Assembly (NCBI RefSeq): GCF_017254835.1
Contig: NZ_JAFKCW010000001.1
Span: forward strand, 124,001 to 188,000
Direction: 5' to 3'
DNA: 64,000 bases
DNA from: Algoriphagus aestuariicola
GTDB lineage: Bacteria; Bacteroidota; Bacteroidia; Cytophagales; Cyclobacteriaceae
Shown here: piece by piece, positions 30,882-39,217 of the stretch
Layout: every line of letters begins with the position of its first letter
How positions within the stretch are numbered: position 1 is the first letter of the stretch
Position numbers and translations under genes: made by a program
The notes under the pieces: model-generated
Told to the model about the DNA's origin: nothing
Databases searched by the model: none
What the model saw: only the letters and a program-made list of their open reading frames with translations

Positions 30882-31060
30882 GCGATAGGGTATAGGCCAA
30901 ACAATCTTTGTCTTGCCTGTTTCTTTGCAAGATTTCAAGGGTTATATTGTTAAGGCTTACACAGATTAGGATCGGCTCTCTGATGTTTTGGATTTTTTTA
31001 GGGGCATGTCCAAATCTGATATTTGTGCATGGGGATTTATGGCTTCTAACTTCTAATCAG

Positions 31061-32104
31061 ATGAAAATTCGATTCGCACGACGGCTTGTGATTGTGGTTC
31101 TTTTTCTCGGATTGGGATTTTCTGCACACTCCCAAAGTGGATTGTTTGATTCAAAGGAGCCCTTGGTCATTGAATTGGAATTTTCCATCAAGCAACTGAG
31201 AGCGGAGACCAACGATTCGACTTTCATCGATTCACAAATGATCTTTGAGTCGGAGAGTGGGCAGAAAGACACGGTCGATGTTGAGATTCGTACGCGCGGA
31301 AACTTCAGATTGGAAAACTGTTTTTATCCGCCCATGAGGGTGAAGATGAAGAAAAAGCAGGCTGAAAACACCCTTTTCCAAGGAAATAGAAACTTGAAGT
31401 TGGTATTGCCCTGCTCTAAGTCCAAGACAGCTGGAAATTACATCGGTAGGGAATATCTGGCGTATCAGCTGTATGAGGATGTAGCAGACTTCTCTTTCCA
31501 TACTAGATTATTGAGAGTCACCTTGACCGATACCGATGACAAAAAAGGTGAGAAGGTTGAGCTATTGGGTTTTTTTATTGAAGATGATGATGAGGTCGCC
31601 GAGCGGTTTGGGGGAAAGATTCTAGACAACAAGAGGATAGTGCCCACTTTGATGGAGGATTCATCTACTGTACGGCATGACTTTTTTCAGCTAATGATTG
31701 GCAATACCGACTGGTCCGGACTGTTTCAGCACAATGAAAAAGTCCTGATGCTTGACGAAAAGACCATTGTGCCGCTTCCCTATGATTTTGACATGACCGG
31801 GCTGGTCAATCCTCCCTATGGACAGGTCAATAACAATATTGGGATCGAGAAGGTGACGGATCGGCTTTATCGTGGATTTTGTCGTGATCCGCAATTGATG
31901 CAGACGATCAGGAATGAAATTCTGGCAAAGGAGGAGCAGGTTTTTCAAACGGTGGAGGAAAGTAGCGCTTTCTTTTCCGAATCCGATGAAAAGGCATGCA
32001 GACTGTACTTGGAGGAATTTTTTGATATTTTAAAATCTGACCGTTCTTTTGACAAGAACATACTCATGGCCTGCCGTTCGGCATCAGCTGCCCAGAGCTT
32101 TTGA
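31061..32104 (+). CDS. Secreted protein of unknown function, CotH-kinase-like features
   Basis: 347 residues from ATG 31061 (MKIRFARRLVIVVLFLGLGF..., signal peptide ending SAHSQ); the frame extends up to 30908 without any signal-like start. I do not recognise a named family with certainty. Central features are VDVEIRTRGNFRLENCFYPP (an R-x-R-G-N-F-R element), LVLPCSKSKTAGNYIGREYL, and DFFQLMIGNTDWSGLFQHN followed by IVPLPYDFDMTGLVN. The NTDWS...N and PYDFD elements resemble the catalytic and metal-binding loops of CotH-type atypical protein kinases, so a secreted CotH-like kinase is possible (inference). Two further ORF starts upstream look spurious. Confidence 0.6.
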   Translation: MKIRFARRLVIVVLFLGLGFSAHSQSGLFDSKEPLVIELEFSIKQLRAETNDSTFIDSQMIFESESGQKDTVDVEIRTRGNFRLENCFYPPMRVKMKKKQAENTLFQGNRNLKLVLPCSKSKTAGNYIGREYLAYQLYEDVADFSFHTRLLRVTLTDTDDKKGEKVELLGFFIEDDDEVAERFGGKILDNKRIVPTLMEDSSTVRHDFFQLMIGNTDWSGLFQHNEKVLMLDEKTIVPLPYDFDMTGLVNPPYGQVNNNIGIEKVTDRLYRGFCRDPQLMQTIRNEILAKEEQVFQTVEESSAFFSESDEKACRLYLEEFFDILKSDRSFDKNILMACRSASAAQSF

Positions 32105-32233
32105 GACTTTTTTGCATTTTTTACTAAAATCCAAAGCCGCCGTGCTTCAGTTTGCAGAAGTTGAGAAACCGCTCTCTCTTTTTGCCGAGATCTGTCGTCT
32201 GATACTAAATCATATTTAGTCTGTAAGAAAGAT

Positions 32234-32252
32234 CAATTGGTTTGGTAGGTAA
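32234..32252 (+). repeat. 19-nt direct repeat, copy 1
   Basis: CAATTGGTTTGGTAGGTAA. Differs at one base from the copy exactly 250 bp downstream. It lies in the gap between the CotH-like gene and the small lipoprotein gene. Confidence 0.6.
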
Positions 32253-32294
32253 TAGGTGATTAACTTTCCCCTGTTCTTTTGATCCAATGATCCA

Positions 32295-32498
32295 ATGGCT
32301 CAGAAAGAAAAAGATAAGGGTGATTTTTTAAGCAACATTTTTTCGTACTCAGCGACTAGGAAGAGGAGATCAGCTCCTTTGATTAGATTTTTAGTACATT
32401 TTTTAATCTTTTCACTTATCTGGTTTCTCCTAGAGCGGAATGGGTGGGTAGCGTCGCCCGAGAATAAATGTGTAGACGAACCCCAATTTGTTTGGTAG
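32295..32498 (+). CDS. Possible small membrane protein (weak)
   Basis: 67 codons: a charged start (MAQKEKDKGDFLSNIF), a basic stretch RKRRSAP, one hydrophobic segment (FLVHFLIFSLIWFLLE) and a short tail. I recognise no family. Apart from this frame, the 507-bp gap 32105-32611 contains only a pair of 19-nt direct repeats, the second of which covers the stop codon. The hydrophobic helix with positive-inside residues argues for a real small protein; the lack of a recognisable promoter and of homology argues against. Confidence 0.3.
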   Translation: MAQKEKDKGDFLSNIFSYSATRKRRSAPLIRFLVHFLIFSLIWFLLERNGWVASPENKCVDEPQFVW

Positions 32499-32502
32499 GT
32501 AA
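32484..32502 (+). repeat. 19-nt direct repeat, copy 2
   Basis: CAATTTGTTTGGTAGGTAA, 18 of 19 identical to copy 1 at 32234-32252, offset exactly 250 bp. It overlaps the end of the small ORF. Confidence 0.6.
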
Positions 32503-32611
32503 CTTGACTCTATGATACTTAGAAATAAATGAGCAGCATCAGGGTTTGTTTATTCTTCAAAGTTTTTCAAAATGCTTTTTTCCGCTACTTTTAGGGCACA
32601 TCTGACACCCA

Positions 32612-32854
32612 ATGCGAGTTTCCCCTATTCTACTATTGGCCATGCTTCTATTTGCCTCTTGTGAGAAGATTTCTGATATCACGCGAGTGGAGGGACCCTG
32701 CAAAATCGAGCTTGTCGACGGGCGTATCATCACGACCCAAGATGATATTGAGATCCTGGAAAGTACCGGGACCATGACATACAGGGATGAAGACGGGAAG
32801 CTTTGGTCCTTCACAGATGAGGAATATCTTATCTATTCCTGCGGAAACAATTAG
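32612..32854 (+). CDS. Small hypothetical lipoprotein
   Basis: 80 residues with a clear lipoprotein signal (MRVSPILLLAMLLFASCEK; lipobox FASC, Cys17). The mature part of about 63 residues is acidic (VDGRIITTQDDIEILEST, DEDGKLWSFTDEEY) and has two further cysteines. No family recognised. Its TAG stop shares TTAG with the TAA of the convergent glycoside hydrolase. A TACTTTTA box about 17 bp before the ATG is near the -7 consensus but lacks the final G. Confidence 0.7.
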   Translation: MRVSPILLLAMLLFASCEKISDITRVEGPCKIELVDGRIITTQDDIEILESTGTMTYRDEDGKLWSFTDEEYLIYSCGNN

Positions 32855-34230
32855 CGAAGGGAATCGACAATCAAAACCCAATCATTGCCTCGGCCGGAGC
32901 TGGGAGGCAAAACTTCCACTGAACTGTTTTTTACATCCCACGAGTCGGTGTTTTGGGGGATTTTTGCGCCAGTCCTGGGATCATACCAAGTAGCTTCGAA
33001 TGCTGACCCTATCAGTGTATGAAGATCGATTGAGATTTTCTTTCCGTCTGGAAAATAAAATAAGGCAAAATCACCCTGCCTGCCTTTGCTAACGGCTACA
33101 TAACTTAAGTCTTTTCGCTGCTCATCGGCTATCAGGGTTTGGTCGGGAATTCGCTCAAAAAAAGGTCTGCTCAGCATTAGGTTTTTCAAATGCTCCATCT
33201 GATTAGCGACCTCCAGGTCAAGTGATTTGTGCCATGGTCTTAGGGGGCCATTGACGGGAGTTTTGTCCAGATCATACATCTGCCAGACCGCGTGACAGCC
33301 ATAAGTCTGACCTGCCGCTCCAGCAAATACATTCCAATATATGATCCTCCTGATATCAGCGGCTTCACTGTAGCCATTTTCTTTGGCGTTGAAACAATAG
33401 GGATGTTCCTCGTATAAGGGCTCTCCGTCGATAGTAGGTTTTGTGGGAATCAATTGGTAGTCATGGGTGATTTTTTTGAAATCATCCAATCCGGGACAAT
33501 GTCCTGTTTGGTGCATATTGAAGCTGAGCCATTTCTCTTGATGAAACCAGTTGGAGCTGCCGCCCGGCGCTGTAGGCTGTGGATGGAAAGTGATCAGGAT
33601 GGGATTTTCCGGATTTTGGCTTTCCAAAATTCCTTGGGCCATCTGATTCCAGATTTCAATGTCTTCTGAATTTTCTCTTGGAGTTCGGTCGCCTCCCAAC
33701 ACCCAGACCAGATTTTTGCGATCCTTGTATCTAGCCCCTATCCATTTGCCGTAGGAGTAGGCTGTGGAGGGCGTGAAGATTTCCGGTCCTGTTCCCCAAG
33801 TATTTTTGAAAAGCTTATCGCCCCAGGTGGGAAGGAGAGCGATATGCATTCCTCGCGTTTCCGCCAAATCCAAGATCAAATCCACATGTCGGAAATAGGC
33901 CTCGTTGTACTCCCATTTTTCAAGATCGAGAAAAGGCAAATCGCCATTGGCATTTGGAGTGTTGAGCCCGTCAAGTTCTGCGAGTACGACCGCCTGAACC
34001 ACGTTAAATCCCTGTTCTCTTCTTTTGTCTAGATAGAAGACGGCCTGCTGCTCATCCAGGCGATGAAAAAGCTCCCAAGCCGTATCCGCCATCCAAAAAA
34101 AAGGCTCACCCTCCGAGGTCATCAGGTATCGCTTTTCAGGATGGACTTGAACTGGCCCTTGAATGCCTTGGGCACGGATTTCAATAACGGAACAAAGGGC
34201 AAGAAGCGGTAAAAGCCAAACTCTTTTCAT
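32851..34230 (-). CDS. GH140-like glycoside hydrolase (DUF4038 + putative collagen-binding C-terminal domain)
   Basis: 459 residues with a signal peptide (LLPLLALCSVIEIRAQG). The DUF4038 TIM-barrel runs about 25-370: RYLMTSEGEPFFWMADTAWE is its typical opening, LVWVLGGDRTPREN holds the probable acid/base Asp, and TIDGEPLYEEHPY the probable nucleophile Glu, by analogy with the Bacteroides apiosidase GH140. The C-terminal 90 residues (FALFYFPDGKKISIDL, WYDPRTGAKIP) match the companion domain. It likely removes a sugar side chain from a plant or algal polysaccharide outside the cytoplasm. The MFS transporter gene is 44 bp upstream, but a terminator hairpin sits between them. Confidence 0.85.
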   Translation of the reverse strand: MKRVWLLPLLALCSVIEIRAQGIQGPVQVHPEKRYLMTSEGEPFFWMADTAWELFHRLDEQQAVFYLDKRREQGFNVVQAVVLAELDGLNTPNANGDLPFLDLEKWEYNEAYFRHVDLILDLAETRGMHIALLPTWGDKLFKNTWGTGPEIFTPSTAYSYGKWIGARYKDRKNLVWVLGGDRTPRENSEDIEIWNQMAQGILESQNPENPILITFHPQPTAPGGSSNWFHQEKWLSFNMHQTGHCPGLDDFKKITHDYQLIPTKPTIDGEPLYEEHPYCFNAKENGYSEAADIRRIIYWNVFAGAAGQTYGCHAVWQMYDLDKTPVNGPLRPWHKSLDLEVANQMEHLKNLMLSRPFFERIPDQTLIADEQRKDLSYVAVSKGRQGDFALFYFPDGKKISIDLHTLIGSAFEATWYDPRTGAKIPQNTDSWDVKNSSVEVLPPSSGRGNDWVLIVDSLR

Positions 34231-34236
34231 GGCAAA

Positions 34237-34266
34237 GAAAAAAAAAGGCAGCCATTTGGCTGCCTT
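34237..34266 (-). terminator. Strong intrinsic terminator between MFS and GH140 genes
   Basis: Perfect 9-bp stem AAGGCAGCC / GGCTGCCTT (34245-34253 with 34258-34266), 4-nt loop, followed on the minus strand by nine T (34246-34238). It begins 8 bp after the MFS stop, and the ATG of the GH140-like gene is only 15 nt beyond the stem. It may act as a terminator or as an attenuator for the hydrolase. Confidence 0.85.
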
Positions 34267-34274
34267 GAGATGAG

Positions 34275-35501
34275 TTAATGAGCGGCGGCAACGGCTGGTT
34301 TTGAGCCCTTTTGCCAGACAAAGAAGATGATGAACAAAACGATCAGAATACCTGGGAAGATCAGTATTTTCTGAAGCGTCTCCTGTCCAGCAGCCAGTTC
34401 CAAAGCAGCACCGGAAAGCCCTGCAGCACTTTGGGACGCCATTGAATTGTCAATCCACGAGCCGATAAATGGCTGGAAGATCGCCGTAGAAAACATCCCG
34501 ATACCACCAATGATAGACATTCCCAATGCGCCGGAAAGCGGCACACGCTGGGCTACGGCGCCGACCATTACTGGCCAGAAATAGCATACGCCGATCGCGA
34601 ATACAAAGGCCGCGACATAAGCCATTGGGCCGGTGACTGTGCTGAAGAGGAAAATACCCAAGGAGGCGAAAATCGCACCACCCAGCAAAACTCCAGTTTG
34701 ACCCAGGGCTTTTACAACAGGACCTGCAAAGAAGCGACCGACGGCCATCACTCCAGTAGTCAAGGCCAAAATCAACATCGGACTAGCGCCACTTGCTCCC
34801 ATGATCAAGCCCACCCACTGCTGAGGTCCAAATTCGGTAATTGCGGTCAGTGCCATCGCAAAGAACAGGAAGATGAATACAGGGCTAAACATAGCCTTGA
34901 TGTTGGAGCCGATAGAAGTGGCTGCTTCCACATGGGGTTTGGGGAAAGTTTTGCCAAAGAAAAGCACTGCATAGGCAATGGTCGGGATCATCATCACCCA
35001 TACTTGGGACTGCCAAGCGAAGCCTCCGTCCGTCATGAATTTGGATACTAAAGAGCCCAACACGATTCCGCCTGGGAACCACATGTGGAATCTGTTCAGC
35101 ATTTTGTTCAAGGTGGTGCCGGAATACATGTCGGCAATCAAAGGATTACAGGCGGCTTCGGTACAGCCGTTGCCAAAGCCGATAAAAAGCGTTGAGATGA
35201 GTAGGGTGGTATATCCTCCTGCAAAGATGGTCAAAAGAATACCAAGCGTGTGGGTAATAAATGCGATCCTCATGATGTTTGCCGGACCCACCTTGTGGTA
35301 GAACAAGCCTCCCAAAATCATGGAAATCGGAAAGCCGAAAAACCACATGGAATTGATAAAGCCTAGTTGCTCAGCGCTTAGGCCGAACGAGTCGCCCAAT
35401 TGTGGCAAGATGCCCGCACGTATTGAAAAGGAGAATGCGGTGGTGATGAGCGCCAGACAGCTTGCGTTGAACAGGGCGCCGCGGTTGATGGTTTGGGTCA
35501 T
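34275..35501 (-). CDS. MFS sugar transporter
   Basis: 408 residues from ATG 35501 (MTQTINRGALFNASCLALI); a frame from 35540 adds 13 unconvincing residues. Twelve membrane helices with the major-facilitator layout, resembling FHS-type sugar permeases: SFSIRAGILPQLGDSFGLS, the loop-2 motif GGLFYHKVGPANIMR, and FGNGCTEAACNPLIADMYSG. A Glu-rich helix 4 and a HMWFPGG turn are kept. By its neighbour, the transported compound may be a sugar released by the GH140-like enzyme, but the intervening terminator weakens that link. Confidence 0.88.
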   Translation of the reverse strand: MTQTINRGALFNASCLALITTAFSFSIRAGILPQLGDSFGLSAEQLGFINSMWFFGFPISMILGGLFYHKVGPANIMRIAFITHTLGILLTIFAGGYTTLLISTLFIGFGNGCTEAACNPLIADMYSGTTLNKMLNRFHMWFPGGIVLGSLVSKFMTDGGFAWQSQVWVMMIPTIAYAVLFFGKTFPKPHVEAATSIGSNIKAMFSPVFIFLFFAMALTAITEFGPQQWVGLIMGASGASPMLILALTTGVMAVGRFFAGPVVKALGQTGVLLGGAIFASLGIFLFSTVTGPMAYVAAFVFAIGVCYFWPVMVGAVAQRVPLSGALGMSIIGGIGMFSTAIFQPFIGSWIDNSMASQSAAGLSGAALELAAGQETLQKILIFPGILIVLFIIFFVWQKGSKPAVAAAH

Positions 35502-35590
35502 ATAAGAATATTTTTTTGGTTTTTGGGTTGAGTGAAACAATGCTTGAAACGGTCCAAAATAGAAAAAAAAAAGGATTTAGCTTCCCCGCA

Positions 35591-35615
35591 CTTTAAAATA
35601 TTCCGTAAGCGGAAT
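35591..35615 (-). terminator. Probable terminator after the 909-residue cargo gene
   Basis: Stem ATTCCG / CGGAAT (35600-35605 with 35610-35615), loop of 4, followed on the minus strand by ATTTTAAAG. It starts 6 bp after the stop at 35621. The stem is short and the U-tract imperfect. Confidence 0.45.
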
Positions 35616-35620
35616 CGCGC

Positions 35621-38350
35621 CTATTCCAGTACCAACAGCGATCCTGTTATTTTTTGCTCAAATTGAAAGAGGGGGTTCCGGCCGATGAGAACCACAACAT
35701 AGGTTCCCGATGGAATATAGGTTCCATTGGTAGTGCCATCCCATTCCAATATTGGCTCGCCTACAACGATCTCTTCAGCTCTGCCAAAATGTATCAACGC
35801 TCCCTGCCGATTGAGGATGTGCAGTTCCACTTCGGTAATTCCCTCGCTCACGCGTACTTCAAAATTTCGCAAAGGATCTCCAAGGGTCATGGCATTGGGG
35901 AAAACGTAGTCAAAGCTGCAGGCGTCAAAGGTTTCGAAAGAGCCGGTAAATTCACATCCGTCCTCAGTCACTACTTTCAAGGTATAGCTTCCTGCGTCTT
36001 TTGGGGTGAAAATCGGATCTTCTGACACCAATTGGTCATCCAGATACCAGTAGTATTCGGCGTAGTCTCCAGGGTTCAGGTTTGGCCCAGTCTTTCCACT
36101 CGTGCAGACACCGTATCGTTCTTCCAAAACAGGTAAACTGACAAGCTGGCTTTCCTCTACCGGGATTAGGTTTCGTCCGATCTCGCAGCCTAGCTCGTTG
36201 TAAGCAACGACCTCGTAGGTACCCGGCGCATCTACCTCAATCTCAAATAAGTCATCCAATGAACCTAGCTCCTGACGATTGCCTTGTAGATCATAAAATA
36301 TCCATTCCGTATCCGTAACCTCGTTTTCGTCGGTCGTTAGCGTGATCGTACTGGTATTGGGCTGAGGACAGAGTTTTTCAGTTTCCAATTCCATAGGAAC
36401 AGAGGTGACTGGTGCTACCACCTCGAAGTCGATCGGCGCAACTGCGCAAAAACCGCTCTTGAGAGGCTGTACCAGAAGAGAATATAAGCCAACGCTTGGG
36501 GGATAAAATTCTTTCCCTCTGCCGACAATCTTCCCTTGATCATTGTACCAGCGTATACTTGCCTCTTCCAAGGGGATTCCTTCCAGATCGATTTGGTATC
36601 GGATCGGGTCAAAGCATTTTTCGACTGCCAAGACAGGAGCGAAGGTAATGTTTGAGGACAATGTCGCGTTGAAGTCCACTTGTTTTGGACAAACCTCGGA
36701 ATTGGGATCAGTGCTTTCCCCGAGAATGGAGTAAGAACCTTCCTCTGTCAGCGTAATGCTTTCCCCCGAATTGAAAGTTTGCGTACTTCCATCAGGCAGG
36801 GTGAGGCTAAATATGAGATCTTGATCGGTCTCAGGAACCAGCGTGAACGTTTCGCAAATATTCAATTCGCTAGGAACGGTGAACTCGACTTGAGTAGCCC
36901 GTGGTATAGTGATGTATTCCGCATAAGAGTTGCAATCTCCGAGGGTGATTTCAAGCATATATCTGCCGCCTCTCAGCGGAAATTCGGCTTGTCCACTCGC
37001 CGGAATCGCTCCCCTTGTAATTTCTCCTCTTCCATCGACAAGTATTCTATACTCTCCTGCCGCAACCGGACCTCCGAAATCCAAAGTCACTTTACCGGGA
37101 GTGATTCCAGTCGGAGAGCAGGTTTCTTCCGTCAGCAAAACCGGATCTTGCCCCGGCGGACTGGGCAAAGTGGGGGGATTCTCCGCTTCCATCACCAATA
37201 ATTTCGTCACTTGGCAGCCGTTTTTCTCCATCACCAAAGAATAGACTCTGGACTTGATGTTCGAATACGAGACTACCTCACCAGCATTTTTTGCTCCTTC
37301 CGAGACATTCAATTCCGGGATGTGAAAAGCATCGACGTCAGTGTCAAAGGTAATTTGAAGGAAGCCGCTTTCCTCAGCGCAATCGCTTGGTTGATTCGAA
37401 GCAGTTGCGGTGATTTTTGGTGCCTCGAGCAGTTCGAAGCCAACGATTTTCGAGGAGACGCAATTCGGGAAATCTTCGGTGGTAGCCTCAAAAGTCACCA
37501 AATAGAGCCCGGGTCCAGACAGTTCGGAGGAACTGATTTCGATTTCGAAGCCGGAGCCGATCTGACTTCTCGCACCCGTAAAATCCTTTTGGACAAACCA
37601 ATCCCCGGAAATCGGAGTGTCGACGGAAACATGAATTGATTCTCCTTCACAGATCGATTGGCTTGAGGTGACTAGTTGAAAGTCAATCGGGGGGCCAACA
37701 AACGTCGATCCGTCGATCACGCAAGAAGAATTTCCAGAAGCATCAGTTTGGAATATTTCCACCAAATGATAGCCTTCACTGTAGGTTAGAAATTCATTTC
37801 CCGTTCCAATGACGGTATCTTCAATGTTTTTCCAAATAATGGTAAACTCAGAAAGATTCGGCGTATTCGGATCCAAAGCCGTCAAAAGGGTAGGAGCACC
37901 AGCACAAAGCAGATAATCGGGCTGGAGCGCCAATGTTGGGCCTTGTTTCACTGTTACCACGAGGGTTTCTTCATAAATGTAATCGGTGCCTCTTCGTACC
38001 TTAAGTTGAACATTGTAGGTTCCGATTTCCGAGTAGATCACTTGGATGGTTTCAGCCTGGGCCCCAGCACTTCTGTTGAAAATCACCTCGCCAGATCCGT
38101 TGGTAACCTGCCATTCGTAAAAATCCACATTTGGATCGCCTCCTCCGCTATAGATGCCCGATACTCCGCCAAACACAATGCATAAATTAGTCTCACCAAC
38201 CAGCTGAGGTTCAGCAAATCGGGACACGGTGAGTTCAGTAGGAGCAAGGGAGGTAGCCGTACTTCCGCTAATATAAGCTAGCGGCAACAAGAGACTTGCC
38301 CACAGTAACAACGTCCCAAACTTCCTTCTTGGAAATTGAGTTTTGATCAA
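35621..38350 (-). CDS. PKD-like repeat surface protein with type IX (type B) sorting domain
   Basis: 909 residues. No ATG fits; the best start is TTG at 38350 (read as MIKTQFPRRKFGTLLLWASL), giving a signal peptide. A rare ATT start 15 nt upstream is also possible. The mature protein is a chain of PKD/Ig-like beta-sandwich repeats (for example EWQVTNGSGEVIF and GTYNVQLKVRRG) rich in Cys, Pro, Thr and acids. The last 90 residues, from YVFPNAMTLGDPLRNFEVRV through LHILNRQGALIHFG and WDGTTNGTYIPSGTYVVVL, are a gliding-motility-associated C-terminal (CHU_C, type B) sorting domain, so it is exported by the SprA translocon. It is a shorter paralogue of the protein at 39218-44734. A TACCTTTG box (38384-38391) precedes it. 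Confidence 0.88.
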   Translation of the reverse strand: MIKTQFPRRKFGTLLLWASLLLPLAYISGSTATSLAPTELTVSRFAEPQLVGETNLCIVFGGVSGIYSGGGDPNVDFYEWQVTNGSGEVIFNRSAGAQAETIQVIYSEIGTYNVQLKVRRGTDYIYEETLVVTVKQGPTLALQPDYLLCAGAPTLLTALDPNTPNLSEFTIIWKNIEDTVIGTGNEFLTYSEGYHLVEIFQTDASGNSSCVIDGSTFVGPPIDFQLVTSSQSICEGESIHVSVDTPISGDWFVQKDFTGARSQIGSGFEIEISSSELSGPGLYLVTFEATTEDFPNCVSSKIVGFELLEAPKITATASNQPSDCAEESGFLQITFDTDVDAFHIPELNVSEGAKNAGEVVSYSNIKSRVYSLVMEKNGCQVTKLLVMEAENPPTLPSPPGQDPVLLTEETCSPTGITPGKVTLDFGGPVAAGEYRILVDGRGEITRGAIPASGQAEFPLRGGRYMLEITLGDCNSYAEYITIPRATQVEFTVPSELNICETFTLVPETDQDLIFSLTLPDGSTQTFNSGESITLTEEGSYSILGESTDPNSEVCPKQVDFNATLSSNITFAPVLAVEKCFDPIRYQIDLEGIPLEEASIRWYNDQGKIVGRGKEFYPPSVGLYSLLVQPLKSGFCAVAPIDFEVVAPVTSVPMELETEKLCPQPNTSTITLTTDENEVTDTEWIFYDLQGNRQELGSLDDLFEIEVDAPGTYEVVAYNELGCEIGRNLIPVEESQLVSLPVLEERYGVCTSGKTGPNLNPGDYAEYYWYLDDQLVSEDPIFTPKDAGSYTLKVVTEDGCEFTGSFETFDACSFDYVFPNAMTLGDPLRNFEVRVSEGITEVELHILNRQGALIHFGRAEEIVVGEPILEWDGTTNGTYIPSGTYVVVLIGRNPLFQFEQKITGSLLVLE

Positions 38351-38459
38351 GGACTTAATGGAGATTAGTTGGATTCTTTTTTACAAAGGTAATTTTCCTG
38401 CGTTGCCGCGCGGACATGTTTTTTGACAAAAAACGTTCCACTATCAGAAAATTGCATTT

Positions 38460-39212
38460 CTACCTGACGAAAACCCAGTCGGTGTCGCTGCTCATGGGCG
38501 CCGAAAACTCGTAGCCTTCTACATTGAAGGCTTTCAGCTGTTCAGGATTTTCAAGACGATTGGTAATGGCAAAGTTAGTCATCATGCCCCTGGCCTGCTT
38601 GGCGAAAATCCCGATGATTTGGTACGACCCATTTTTGAATTCCTTGAAATGGATGTTGACGAGCGGAGATTTTAGGGTTTTCAGGTGGACGGCTTTGAAG
38701 TACTCCTGAGAAGCCAAATTCACCACAGGCATACCGGCAGCAGCGACATTGATGGCCTTGGCGATTTTTTTGTCCCAATATTCGTAGAGGTTTTTTCCCT
38801 TTTTCGTAGTCAATGAAGTTCCCATCTCCAGACGATAAGGTTGGATCAGATCCAATGGTTTCAGCAAGCCATATAGGCCGGAAAGGATCCGCAGGTGCTT
38901 CTGGGCAAACTCAAAATCTTCAGGAGTGTAATTGTCCACATCGATTTTGGTATAGACGTCTCCGTTGAAAGCCAAGATGGCTTGTTTGGAGTTTTCCGCA
39001 GTAAAATCTTTTTGGAAAGATTTATAACGCTGCTCGTTGAGGATGCCGAGATTCTCGCTTACATGCATCAGTTCGGAGATTTCCTTGGAGGATTTTTTCT
39101 TCATCACCGCTACCAGTGCCTTGATGTCGGTGGTGAAGTCTGGGAGTGTATAGTCCTTGTAATTAGGGGTGCTGTAGTCAAGAGATTTGGCGGGTGAAAT
39201 AAGAATAAGCAT
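38460..39212 (-). CDS. yaaA: Peroxide stress protein YaaA (DUF328)
   Basis: 250 residues matching YaaA: the opening MLILISPAKSLDY, AILAFNGDVYTKIDVD, HLRILSGLYGLLKPLDLIQP and LVNIHFKEFKNG. YaaA lowers intracellular free iron and protects DNA under hydrogen peroxide stress in E. coli (established there). It begins 5 bp after the stop of the 1,838-residue cargo gene and is therefore on the same transcript, an odd pairing of a cytoplasmic stress protein between two paralogous exported proteins. Confidence 0.95.
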   Translation of the reverse strand: MLILISPAKSLDYSTPNYKDYTLPDFTTDIKALVAVMKKKSSKEISELMHVSENLGILNEQRYKSFQKDFTAENSKQAILAFNGDVYTKIDVDNYTPEDFEFAQKHLRILSGLYGLLKPLDLIQPYRLEMGTSLTTKKGKNLYEYWDKKIAKAINVAAAGMPVVNLASQEYFKAVHLKTLKSPLVNIHFKEFKNGSYQIIGIFAKQARGMMTNFAITNRLENPEQLKAFNVEGYEFSAPMSSDTDWVFVR

Positions 39213-39217
39213 AAAAG

